Source: Gammaproteobacteria bacterium (GTDB taxonomy: Bacteria; Pseudomonadota; Gammaproteobacteria; HK1). Taken from it: a DNA stretch of 64,000 nucleotides. Of the stretch, positions 35,207 to 43,703 are shown piece after piece. How positions within the stretch are numbered: the first letter of the stretch is position 1; each line of letters begins with the position of its first letter. A program made the translations under genes and the position numbers. The notes below the pieces were generated by a model, which had not been told where the DNA came from, did not search any database, and saw only the letters and a program-made list of their open reading frames with translations. The stretch spans positions 79,576 to 143,575 of the forward strand of contig JAJEAD010000059.1 of assembly GCA_022824305.1 (NCBI GenBank). Direction: 5' to 3'.

Positions 35207-35950
35207 GTGAAGGGCGCACCCATCATCGAGCTCAAGGGGGTCTCGAAGTTCTTCGGCGACTTCCAGGCCTTGCGCGACGTGAGCCTCACCATCGGGCTGG
35301 GGGAACGGGTGGTGGTCTGCGGGCCGTCAGGGTCCGGCAAGTCGACCATGATCCGCTGCATCAACCGGCTGGAAGCGCACGAGTCGGGCACCATCGTGGT
35401 CGACGGGGTGGAGCTCAGCGAGGACATGGACGACGTGCTCGCGGTGCGCCGGGAGGTGGGCATGGTGTTCCAGCAGTTCAACCTGTTTCCTCATCTCACC
35501 GTGCTGGAGAACCTGACCCTGGCGCCGCGCCGGGCGCGCAAGATGCCGAAGGAGGAGGCGGAGAAGCTCGCGAGGGAGTACCTGGAACGCGTGCGCATTC
35601 CGGAACAGGCGGAGAAGTACCCCGCGCAGCTCTCCGGCGGCCAGCAGCAGCGGGTGGCGATCGCGCGCAGCCTCTGCATGAGGCCGCGCATCATGCTCTT
35701 CGACGAGCCCACCTCGGCTCTCGACCCCGAGATGATCAAGGAGGTGCTCGACGTCATGATCGAGCTGGCGGAAGAGGGCATGACGATGGTGGTGGTCACC
35801 CACGAGATGGGTTTCGCCAAGACCGTCGCCGACACCATGGTGTTCATGGATTTCGGCGAGATCGTGGAGACCGCCCCCCCGGACCAGTTCTTCGCATCGC
35901 CGAAGAACGAGCGCACCCAGCTCTTCCTGAGCCAGATCCTCTCCCACTGA
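35207..35950 (+). CDS. Polar amino-acid ABC transporter ATP-binding protein (GlnQ/HisP type)
   Basis: A 247-residue ATPase with Walker [10 protein letters not shown], signature LSGGQQQR, Walker B IMLFDEP and the switch His in [13 protein letters not shown], all characteristic of the polar amino-acid subfamily. The GTG at 35207 has AAGGAG eight bases upstream; an ATG at 35189 would bury that site. It stands alone on the plus strand, 3.8 kb from the binding protein/permease operon at 29055-31401, and is the only matching ATPase in the window, so I infer it energises that system. Confidence 0.93.
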   Translation: MKGAPIIELKGVSKFFGDFQALRDVSLTIGLGERVVVCGPSGSGKSTMIRCINRLEAHESGTIVVDGVELSEDMDDVLAVRREVGMVFQQFNLFPHLTVLENLTLAPRRARKMPKEEAEKLAREYLERVRIPEQAEKYPAQLSGGQQQRVAIARSLCMRPRIMLFDEPTSALDPEMIKEVLDVMIELAEEGMTMVVVTHEMGFAKTVADTMVFMDFGEIVETAPPDQFFASPKNERTQLFLSQILSH

Positions 35951-36143
35951 GCGGAGGTCGGAGTACGCCGCCGCTCCCGAAGCGCAGGCTCCGGTTCCGG
36001 AAGGCGCCGGAATCCTTCGAGCGCGGCAAGGCGACGAAGGGAAGCGCTTCGATGACCGCTTGCCCCGGTCGCGTGCCTGAAGAGTTCGCGGGCGTTCCCG
36101 GCGCTCCGCCGAGGCTGCCGCGGGGGCGGCGAGGTGTGTCGGC

Positions 36144-37421
36144 GTGAGGATCCTCGCGGTCGGCGACATCCACCTCGGTCGCACGCCCTCGCGGCTGCCG
36201 CCCGATATGTCCGCGCGGGAGCTCGGTCCCTCGGAGGCCTGGCGCCGCACGGTCGCCGCCGCCCTCGAAGAGAAGGTGGCGGCAGTGCTGCTCGCCGGAG
36301 ACCTGGTCGACCGGGACGAGGACTTCTTTGAAGCGTACCGGGCGCTCGAAGGCGGTGTGCGAACGCTGGCGGAGGCGGGAATCGCGGTCGTCGGTGTCGC
36401 CGGAAACCACGACGTGGAGGTGCTGCCGCGCCTCGCCCGCCACATCGAGCGATTCCGTCTCCTCGGGGCCGGAGGCAAGTGGGAGTCCTGCCGCATCGCC
36501 TCGGGCGGGGAGGCCGTCACCCTGTGGGGCTGGTCCTTCCCGCGCCGCCGCTTCGCATCGAGTCCGCTCGCGGATCAGCGCTTCGAACGGGCCCCCGGCC
36601 TCAACCTGGGGCTGCTGCACTGCGACCGGGACGCGGGCGCGGACTCGCCCTATGCGCCGGTCGGCGGGCAGGAGCTTCAGCGGGCGGGGCTCGACGCCTG
36701 GCTGCTCGGCCACATTCACCGGCCGGACGCATTGAGCGCGGAGTCCCCGGTCGGCTATCTCGGCAGCCTGACCGGCCTGGACCGGGGCGAGCCCGGCCCC
36801 CGGGGTCCCTGGATGATCGGCATCGCCGAAGGGCGGATCGCCGAGGTCTCGCATCTTCCCCTCGCCCCGCTGCGCTGGGAGTCGCTCGACGTCAGTCTCG
36901 AAGGCATCGGCGAGGCGGCGGAGGCGAGAGAGCGGCTGCTCGCGGGGATGGTGGCGCTGGACGAGCGTGTCTCGTCCGCGCCCGTCGCGCCCCGGGCCCT
37001 CGGTCTCTCCGTGACCTTCACCGGACGTAGCGCCCTTGGCGGCGCCGCGATGGAAGCGATTCCGGAGGAGGATCGGGACGCCATCCATGGCGGGACGGCG
37101 GGGACCCGGTACTTCATCCATCGAATCGATGCCGACACGCGCCCGGAGGTCGATCTCGAAGTGCTCGCCCGGCGGCGGGACCCGGTCGGGCTGCTCGCCG
37201 CCCGGCTGCTCCGCCTCGAGCTTCCGGAGGGAGACCCCGAGCGGGAGCGCCTGGTCGGGCTCGCCCGCCGGCGCCTCGCGGCGCAGTCCGGCAAGCCGGT
37301 CTGGCGCGCCCTGACCCCCGGCGCCGAGGATCCCGACCCGGTGGCGTGGCTGCGCAGAGCGGGCTTCCGCGCCCTGGATCGCTTGCTGGAGCAGGGGTCG
37401 AGCCCCCCGGAGGCCCGTTGA
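36144..37421 (+). CDS. SbcD-like metallophosphoesterase (DNA repair exonuclease subunit)
   Basis: A 425-residue calcineurin-like phosphoesterase with all metal motifs: GDIHLG near the N-terminus, GDLVDRDEDFF, GNHDVEV, LLHCD and GHIHRPD. The C-terminal part (capping and SbcC-contact region) is less conserved. Together with the next gene, whose ATG overlaps its stop (TGATG), it should form an Mre11-Rad50-like nuclease-ATPase complex acting on DNA ends. The start is a GTG at 36144 with GAGG about ten bases ahead. The pair differs from classical SbcCD, as described for the partner. Confidence 0.88.
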   Translation: MRILAVGDIHLGRTPSRLPPDMSARELGPSEAWRRTVAAALEEKVAAVLLAGDLVDRDEDFFEAYRALEGGVRTLAEAGIAVVGVAGNHDVEVLPRLARHIERFRLLGAGGKWESCRIASGGEAVTLWGWSFPRRRFASSPLADQRFERAPGLNLGLLHCDRDAGADSPYAPVGGQELQRAGLDAWLLGHIHRPDALSAESPVGYLGSLTGLDRGEPGPRGPWMIGIAEGRIAEVSHLPLAPLRWESLDVSLEGIGEAAEARERLLAGMVALDERVSSAPVAPRALGLSVTFTGRSALGGAAMEAIPEEDRDAIHGGTAGTRYFIHRIDADTRPEVDLEVLARRRDPVGLLAARLLRLELPEGDPERERLVGLARRRLAAQSGKPVWRALTPGAEDPDPVAWLRRAGFRALDRLLEQGSSPPEAR

Positions 37422-40400
37422 TGCGCCTTCGAAGACTCGCGATCCGCTCTCTGCCCGGCATCGAGCCCGGCTTCGACTTCGAGCCTCCGGGCGCCGGCGT
37501 GAACCTCGTGACCGGACCCAACGCCGTCGGCAAGAGCAGCCTGGTCCGCGCCCTTGCCTACCTCCTGGCGAGCGAGCGCTCCGACCCGTCCGCCCTGTCC
37601 CTGGAGGCGGAGTTCGAGAGCGAGGACGCGCGGTGGCGTGTGCAGCGAAACGGCAGCCAGATCGTGTGGCGCCGCGACGGGGAGGTGGCGCCTCGGCCCG
37701 CCCTCCCCGCCGCGGATCAGATCGGTCGCTACCGCCTGTCCATCGAGAACCTTCTCGATGACGACGATGCGAGCGATCGGGAGCTGGCCGGACGCCTGCG
37801 GCGGGAGTTGCATGGCAACTTCGATCTCGGCGCCCTGCGCCCGGAGCTCGGGGCGCGCTTCGCGCGGCGTGACGCTAACGCACTCGACGATGCGCGCCGG
37901 GAGCGCCGGGGCGTCGAACGGGACTACGCCGCTCTGGGGCGGCAGGAGGCGGAGCTGCCCGGTCTCGAGCGGCGAATCGCCGACGCCCGCGCCGCCGAGG
38001 AGCGATGCGCGCATCTGCAGCGGGCCCTTCAGTTGACGGACGCCATCGAGGCGCGCAGGCGCTGCGAGGAGACGCTCGAGTCTCACCCCCCGGAGATGGA
38101 GCGCCTTCGGGGCGACGAGCTCGAGCGCCTGGAGCGCGCGGAGGAGCAGCGACGGGCCTTGCGCGAGGACATGCAGGAAAGGCGACGCGCTCGCGCGGAA
38201 GCGGAGACGGCGCTCGAAGGCACCGGGCTCGCGGGGGCACGCCCCGCCGCCGAGTCGGTGCCGGCGCTGGCGGCGAAGCTGCGCACGCTCGACCAGCTCC
38301 GTGCCGATCGGCGCAACGCCCGCGAGGGCCTGGTGCGGGCGGATGCCGCGCTGCGGGACACGCTCGCGCAATTCAACGATGCGGGCGAAGCGCCGCGCCT
38401 CGATGCTCGGGTCTTCCGGCGGGTCGAGGACCTCGCCCCGCGACTCGTCTCGACCCGGACCCGCCGGCAGGAGTTGCGCGAGCAGCTCTCGCTGGCCGGG
38501 AACCCGCCCGAGGAGTCGGAGATCGATCGCCATCGGGAGGGCGCCGAGGCGCTGCGGGCGTGGCTGGCCGCGGATGCGAGCGACTCGGGGCCGGGACGGG
38601 GAAGCGCGAGATGGCCGCGCATTGCGGCCTGGGCGGCGCTCGTGGTGGCCGCGCTCGTCGCCCTCGGCGCCTTGCTGCAGGGAGCGGTGTTCGTGCTCGT
38701 CGGCGCCCTCGCCGCGCTGATCGCGTCCGCCGGCATTCTGATTCCGAGACGCGGGCCGGGGGGCACGAGGCCATCGCCGAGGGACGCAGCCGAACGCCGC
38801 TTTGCGGACACGGGGCTGGAGGCGCCGCCGCGTTGGGAGGCGGATGCGGTTCGCAGCCACCTGCGCGAGAGCGTAGAGGTGCGGCTGAACGAGCTGGTCC
38901 TCGAGCGGCAGCGGGCCGGCGGCCGGGATCGGCTGGCGCGGCAGGCGGAGGAAGCCGAGGCGGCATGCGAGGAGCTGGAGAAGGAGAGAAGGGCGCTCGC
39001 GGCCGAGTGCGCCTTCGACCCCGACCTGCCGGTGACCGAGTTCCACCGCTTCGTCCACCTTTGCTCGCGGCTGGACGAATCCCGCGCGCGCCGGGCTGAG
39101 CGGCAGGCCGCGCTCGCGCTTCTCGACGCCGGGATTGCGGACACATCGAAGCAGGTGCACGACGCGCTCGCGCCCTGGGGGATGGAGGGCGACCCGAAGC
39201 CGGAGGGTTCCCCGGAGCAGTCCGACCCGGACTGGCTGCACAGTGCCTTCGATCGCCTGCAGGAGCGCATCAGGGCGGCCGACGATGCCCTGGCCGAGGT
39301 CAGGCACTGCGATGCCGCGATCGACTCGCTGAATCGGCGGATCGCGGAGCTCGACCAGGATCTCGCGTACCTCTTCGATCAGGCCGGGCTCGAGCCCGGC
39401 GCGCGGGCGGAGCTCGACCGCCGCGTCGAGGAAGGGCTGCCTCGGTGGAAGGAGGCGCGTGCGGCGCTGGAGGAGGCCGCCGCGGCGGAGCGGGTGTTCC
39501 GCGACGCGCTCGCGGAGCAGCCCGATCTCCTCGCCCTTGCGAGCGAGGGCCGGCGCGCGGAGCTGGAAGGGGAGCTCGAGGGACGCTCCCGGAGAGCCGG
39601 GGAGCACACCGTCCTCATCGAGCAGCGCACCGAGATCCAGACCCGGCTTCAGGACACCGGCAGGGACTCGAGGCTCGAAGGGGCCGCCGCCCGGGAGAGC
39701 GCGGCGGAGCAGGCGCTCTCCGACAAGCGGGAAGAAGCGCTGCTGGCGGTGGCGACGGCGACGCTCCTCGATGACCTGGAAGAGGAGTTCGTCTCCGAGC
39801 ACGAACCGGCGGTGCTGCGGGCGGCGCGGGAGATATTCGCGCAGGTCACCGCGCACGCGTTCGAGCTCGGGCTTCGTCCCGACGGCACCTTCGTTGCCCG
39901 GGACCTGCGGCAGGGGGAGACGAGGGAGCTCTCCGAGCTCTCGTCGGGCACTCGCGCGCAGTTGCTCCTCGCCCTCCGCCTCGCCTGGACCGAAGCCCAG
40001 GAGCGGGGCGGAGAGTCGCTGCCCCTCTTTCTGGACGAGGCCCTGACCACGAGCGACGAGGACCGCTTCGCGGTGATGGCCCGAAGCCTGGAGCGCATCG
40101 CGACGGCCGAGGGACGTCCCCGCCAGGTGTTCTACCTCTCCGCCCGCCGGCACGAGGGCGCGCTGTGGAAGAGCGCCACGGGGACCGAGCCCGCCACGCT
40201 CGACCTCGCCTCCCTTCGCTTTCACGGACGAGCGGCGGCGCCCGAAGACTACCGGGTCGAGGACTTGGCCCCGCTCCCCGCACCGCAGGAACACAGCCCC
40301 GAGAGCTACGCCCGCCTCCTCGAGGTGCCCGCTCTGGACCCGCGGCGACCGGAAGGGAGCGTTCACCCCTTCCACCTCCTTCGGGACGACCTGCCGCTGC

Positions 40401-40954
40401 TCCACGCGCTGATGGACACCTGGCGGATCCGGAGCCTCGGCCAGCTCGAGGCTCTGCTCGCGAGCGACGCCGCGCCCGCCGCCCTCGCCGAAGAGGCGCT
40501 GCGTGGCCGCCTGCGCGGGCGCTGCCGCGCGCTTCGCGCCTGGGTGGACCTGTGGCGGCAGGGCCGGGGCCGGCCCGTGGACCGCGGAGTCCTGGAGCAG
40601 TGCGGCGCGGTATCGGCGGTGTTCATCGACCGCGCGGCGGAGCTCGCGGAACGAGTGGAGGGAGACGGGGAGGCGTTCCTGCGGGCGCTGCGCGACGGGG
40701 CGCTGGGTCATTTCCGCTTGAACAAGATGGAAGAGCTCGAGCGGGAGCTGATCGAGGAGGGGTGCATCGATGTCCGGGAGCGCCTCGACGGCGAGGAGCG
40801 CCGTCGCCTGACCCTGCAGCGCACGGCGGCGCACGGCCCGGTCGACGCCGGCGACCTCAGCCGGGTGGTGGGCTGGCTGGAGTCGGCGGCGGGCGGCGAC
40901 GGGCCGCGCCCCTCCGCCGAGGTTCAGCGCACGTCGCGGGTCGAAGCTACTTGA
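37421..40954 (+). CDS. SbcC/YhaN-like SMC-type ATPase with internal membrane hairpin and C-terminal extension
   Basis: A 1177-residue protein. Walker A GPNAVGKSS is at residues 32-40; long Arg/Glu/Ala-rich coiled coils follow; about residues 397-443 hold two hydrophobic helices (WAALVVAALVALGALL and AVFVLVGALAALIASAG) making a membrane hairpin in the coiled-coil arm, as in YhaN-type proteins. A second coiled coil leads to the signature ELSSGTRAQLLLALRLA near 840 and Walker B LPLFLDEAL near 866. After the ATPase closes (about residue 905) some 270 residues remain with no domain I recognise; the final part looks helical and winged-helix-like. It is co-translated with the SbcD-like gene. Role: DNA-end processing or defence at the membrane, inferred. 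Confidence 0.85.
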   Translation: MRLRRLAIRSLPGIEPGFDFEPPGAGVNLVTGPNAVGKSSLVRALAYLLASERSDPSALSLEAEFESEDARWRVQRNGSQIVWRRDGEVAPRPALPAADQIGRYRLSIENLLDDDDASDRELAGRLRRELHGNFDLGALRPELGARFARRDANALDDARRERRGVERDYAALGRQEAELPGLERRIADARAAEERCAHLQRALQLTDAIEARRRCEETLESHPPEMERLRGDELERLERAEEQRRALREDMQERRRARAEAETALEGTGLAGARPAAESVPALAAKLRTLDQLRADRRNAREGLVRADAALRDTLAQFNDAGEAPRLDARVFRRVEDLAPRLVSTRTRRQELREQLSLAGNPPEESEIDRHREGAEALRAWLAADASDSGPGRGSARWPRIAAWAALVVAALVALGALLQGAVFVLVGALAALIASAGILIPRRGPGGTRPSPRDAAERRFADTGLEAPPRWEADAVRSHLRESVEVRLNELVLERQRAGGRDRLARQAEEAEAACEELEKERRALAAECAFDPDLPVTEFHRFVHLCSRLDESRARRAERQAALALLDAGIADTSKQVHDALAPWGMEGDPKPEGSPEQSDPDWLHSAFDRLQERIRAADDALAEVRHCDAAIDSLNRRIAELDQDLAYLFDQAGLEPGARAELDRRVEEGLPRWKEARAALEEAAAAERVFRDALAEQPDLLALASEGRRAELEGELEGRSRRAGEHTVLIEQRTEIQTRLQDTGRDSRLEGAAARESAAEQALSDKREEALLAVATATLLDDLEEEFVSEHEPAVLRAAREIFAQVTAHAFELGLRPDGTFVARDLRQGETRELSELSSGTRAQLLLALRLAWTEAQERGGESLPLFLDEALTTSDEDRFAVMARSLERIATAEGRPRQVFYLSARRHEGALWKSATGTEPATLDLASLRFHGRAAAPEDYRVEDLAPLPAPQEHSPESYARLLEVPALDPRRPEGSVHPFHLLRDDLPLLHALMDTWRIRSLGQLEALLASDAAPAALAEEALRGRLRGRCRALRAWVDLWRQGRGRPVDRGVLEQCGAVSAVFIDRAAELAERVEGDGEAFLRALRDGALGHFRLNKMEELERELIEEGCIDVRERLDGEERRRLTLQRTAAHGPVDAGDLSRVVGWLESAAGGDGPRPSAEVQRTSRVEAT

Positions 40955-41031
40955 GGGCGCGCGCCTTTCGCCCTGGCGCCCGGCCTGCGGGAGGTGCGTC
41001 AGTTGGCCTTGGTCCTGGAGTGAAGTGAAGA

Positions 41032-41787
41032 ATGGGAAAGCTCGACGGAAAAGTGGCGCTGATCACCGGTGCCGGCCGGGGCATGGGCCGTGCCCACGCG
41101 CAGGCGATGGCCCGGGAAGGCGCCGAGGTCATCGTGCAGGACATCGATGCGGCGCTGGCCGGGGGGAGCGTCGCCGCGATCCGGGCGAGCGGCGGACGGG
41201 CGCGCGCCTCGGTGTTCGACGTGAGCGACGTGGCGGCCGGAGCCGCCGCGGTGGCGGCGGCCGAGGCGGATCCGGGGAGGATCGACATCCTGGTGAACAA
41301 CGCGGGCCTGGATACTCCCGGCGAGCTGTCGGAGATCGACGAGGCGGCCTTCGACCGCATGTTCGCGGTCCACGTCAAGGGCTCCTTCTTCATGGCGAGG
41401 GCGGTCACGCCCGGAATGAGGAGGCGAAGGTACGGGAAGATCGTCAACGTCTCGTCGATCTGGGGCATGACCGGCCACACTTCCCATTCGCACTACTGCG
41501 GGGCCAAGGCGGCGCTCCTGGGCTTTACCAAGGCCTGGGCGAAGGAGCTCGCGCCCTGCAACATCAACGTGAACGCCATCGCGCCCGGCGGCGTGATCAC
41601 CGAGATGGTCCTGCAGAAGGGCGGTGAGGAGTACATCAGGAAGGCGGCGCAGGCGGTGCCGCTCGGCCGCTACGCGGACGCGAGCGAGGTGGCCCACACG
41701 GTGCTCTTCCTCTGCGGGCCGGAGTCGGACTTCATCACCGGCCAGGTCATCAGCCCCAACGGCGGCCAGGTGATCGTCGGCATCTGA
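41032..41787 (+). CDS. Short-chain dehydrogenase/reductase (SDR)
   Basis: A 251-residue classical SDR. TGAGRGMG is at residues 12-19, VNNAGLDTPGE is the canonical NNAG, the catalytic Ser is in NVSSIWGM, and the Tyr-Lys pair is in HYCGAKAALLG. An Asp after strand two (IVQDIDAA) favours NAD. The C-terminal ITGQVISPNGGQV is typical. AGTGAAGA precedes the ATG. It probably oxidises or reduces a hydroxy/keto substrate, perhaps together with the Ldh2-family gene downstream on the same strand. Confidence 0.92.
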   Translation: MGKLDGKVALITGAGRGMGRAHAQAMAREGAEVIVQDIDAALAGGSVAAIRASGGRARASVFDVSDVAAGAAAVAAAEADPGRIDILVNNAGLDTPGELSEIDEAAFDRMFAVHVKGSFFMARAVTPGMRRRRYGKIVNVSSIWGMTGHTSHSHYCGAKAALLGFTKAWAKELAPCNINVNAIAPGGVITEMVLQKGGEEYIRKAAQAVPLGRYADASEVAHTVLFLCGPESDFITGQVISPNGGQVIVGI

Positions 41788-42132
41788 GGCCGGCAGCTTT
41801 CGCTTTGGCCCTCGGAGGGGCCTCGCGCACGCCAAGCGCCGGCAATTCTCCACATGCAACGCCCGTCAACCCCTTGCCCCGCCCCGTGTCGCGACCCGCG
41901 GAAGCCAAGGATGAGAAGTGCTGAGTCGAGGCGATGATGCAGGATGGGGGGCGTTGAAGTATGGTCGGGCCGGAGCGCGGGACGCCTCGTGCCGGCGATG
42001 CGGTAATCACCTCCGGCGACCGGGTCGCCCCTCTTTCGCAGAGCACGACCGCCGCGTTCCGCCGACTTCCGTCCTTGCCCGAAAACCGGAGACTGACCAT
42101 GGCCATGAAGAGACGCGACACGGAGCACGGCG
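41788..42132. other. Intergenic region without a recognised gene
   Basis: About 345 bases between the SDR and the Ldh2-family gene. Small open frames are present but match nothing I know. A GGAG site just before 42133 belongs to the next gene. Confidence 0.4.
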
Positions 42133-43221
42133 ATGAGCGCTTCTGAGCGTCCCGCCGGCGACTGGGGCGATCATCCGGTGCGCCGGATGCCGGTGGCGCG
42201 GCTCCGGGAGCTGCTGCGACGCATCCTGGTGGCGGCCGGCTGCAACGAGGAGAACGCGCGGGCCTCGGCCGAGGGTTTCGTCGAGGCGGACATGCGCGGC
42301 GTCGGCCGCCAGGGCGCGGACCACATCGGCAATCTCCTCGAGGACCTCGAAGCGGGAATCGTGAACGGGTCCGCGCAGCCCGCGGTAGCGCGCGAGGGGC
42401 CGGCCTTCGCGGTGGTGGACGGAGCATGGGCGACGGGGCATGCCGGCGCCTTCCTCGCCGCCGACACCGCAATCGCCAAGGCCCGGGACGCGGGCTGCGC
42501 CGCGGTCGCCCTCACCAACGGCGCCGACATCTACATGATCGGCATCTACGCGGGACGCATCGCGGAGGCGGGGCTGGTGGGCATGGTGTTCACCGCCTCC
42601 TCTTCACTCGTGCATCCCTTCGGCGGAGTGGACCGCCGGCTCGGCACCAACCCCTTCGCGATCGGGATTCCGACCGGCAGCGGCGTTCCCATCGTGCACG
42701 ACATCTCCACGAGCGCGGTCTCCCATTCCACCGTGCGCCAGTCCGCCTATCTCGGGCTGCCTCTTCCCGAGGGGGTGGGGGTAGACCGGGACGGCAATCC
42801 CTCCACCGATGCCGCGGCGGTGCTGGAGGGCGCCATCGCGCCGCTCGCCGGCCACAAGGGCTTCGGGCTCGGACTTTGCGTGGCGCTGCTCGCCGGGCCC
42901 CTGACCGGCGGGGCGGTGGGCGCCGCGCTCGCCGGCTGGCACGATCCGGGCCTGCCGGCACACTCGCGTGGACACCTCTTCCTCGCGGCGGACCCCGCCG
43001 CGTTCGGGGAGCCGGCGGACTTCCTCCGTGCGGTGGATGCGTACCTCGACGAGATCCGCTCCTCCGGCCTCGCTCCCGGGTTCGACCGCATCCGGATCCC
43101 CGGCGAGCGCTCCTACGCGACGCGCCGGCATTCCGAGCGCGAGGGGATCACCATCCTGGAAGAGAGCTGGTCGCGCCTCCTCGCCCACGCCGAACGACTC
43201 GGTGTCGAGGTGCCGGAGTAG
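42133..43221 (+). CDS. Ldh2/malate-L-lactate dehydrogenase family oxidoreductase
   Basis: A 362-residue NAD(P)-dependent dehydrogenase of the non-Rossmann Ldh2/YlbC/DpkA family. Clear landmarks: RLGTNPFAIGIPTG, HDISTSAVSHSTV, LAGHKGFGLGLCVALLAGPLTGG and GHLFLAADPAAFG. Two normally conserved His positions differ: the SHG motif after GV is RQG (residues 59-61), and the NS-N-H-x-G segment reads NGADIYMIG. These residues sit at the active site in characterised members, so substrate or mechanism may differ from delta-piperideine-carboxylate reductase or ureidoglycolate dehydrogenase. Same strand as the preceding SDR. Confidence 0.88.
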   Translation: MSASERPAGDWGDHPVRRMPVARLRELLRRILVAAGCNEENARASAEGFVEADMRGVGRQGADHIGNLLEDLEAGIVNGSAQPAVAREGPAFAVVDGAWATGHAGAFLAADTAIAKARDAGCAAVALTNGADIYMIGIYAGRIAEAGLVGMVFTASSSLVHPFGGVDRRLGTNPFAIGIPTGSGVPIVHDISTSAVSHSTVRQSAYLGLPLPEGVGVDRDGNPSTDAAAVLEGAIAPLAGHKGFGLGLCVALLAGPLTGGAVGAALAGWHDPGLPAHSRGHLFLAADPAAFGEPADFLRAVDAYLDEIRSSGLAPGFDRIRIPGERSYATRRHSEREGITILEESWSRLLAHAERLGVEVPE

Positions 43222-43333
43222 GGGGTCAGGCGGCGATATCGGGGTCCGGAAGAGGGTGGCCAGGCGCCGCGAATGTACGACGCGACATTCGGGAGATCTG
43301 ATACCCATGCCGGTGAGGCGCACCCAAGAGCAT

Positions 43334-43654
43334 TCAGCTCGCTCGCGTCTCGAGTGTCGGTATTCCGGAGACATCCACTGTGCGTTCGGCGACTGCCAGG
43401 TCGTGACTGCGCTGCAGGTTGACCCCCAAGCGGGTGCCGTTGCCGAACAGCTTGCCGAAGCGCACCGCGATCTCCGCTGTGATCGGCTGTTTCTCGTTGA
43501 GGATGTCGTAGAGCACCTGTCGGGATATCCCGAGCGCTTCCGCCACGGCCGTCTTGCTCAGCGCGAGCGAAGGCAGTATGCCCTCGCGCAGTATCTCGCC
43601 CGGATGTGCCGGCTCGATGGAAGGGTGCCTCTCGCGTTGGTGATAGTCCTCCAT
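43334..43654 (-). CDS. HigA-like addiction-module antitoxin (orphan)
   Basis: A 106-residue XRE-type protein. HPGEILREGILPSLALSKTAVAEALGISRQVLYDILNEK is the HigA/VapA helix-turn-helix with the typical PGExL start, and GKLFGNGTRLGVNLQRSHDLAVAE is the family C-terminus. In higBA modules the HigB (RelE-fold) toxin gene lies directly upstream. Here that place is taken by the end of an MFS gene 49 bases away and no toxin is found, so this is an orphan antitoxin or a regulator. The ATG at 43654 is the best start; the upstream extension has no similarity. Confidence 0.82.
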   Translation of the reverse strand: MEDYHQRERHPSIEPAHPGEILREGILPSLALSKTAVAEALGISRQVLYDILNEKQPITAEIAVRFGKLFGNGTRLGVNLQRSHDLAVAERTVDVSGIPTLETRAS

Positions 43655-43703
43655 GTCGACGTCCACCGCGCCGTCTCCGCGAAGAAGGCCCGTGGGAAGA
43701 AGT

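Noticed and set aside
36755..40834. A 1359-codon open frame antisense to the SbcD/SbcC-like genes
   Set aside because: It is Arg/Pro/Leu/Gly-rich with no domain, and the sense strand carries clear ATPase and nuclease motifs. Long antisense frames are expected at this GC content.
41961..42146. A 61-codon frame between the SDR and the Ldh2-family gene
   Set aside because: No ribosome site, no similarity, and it overlaps the well-supported start at 42133.
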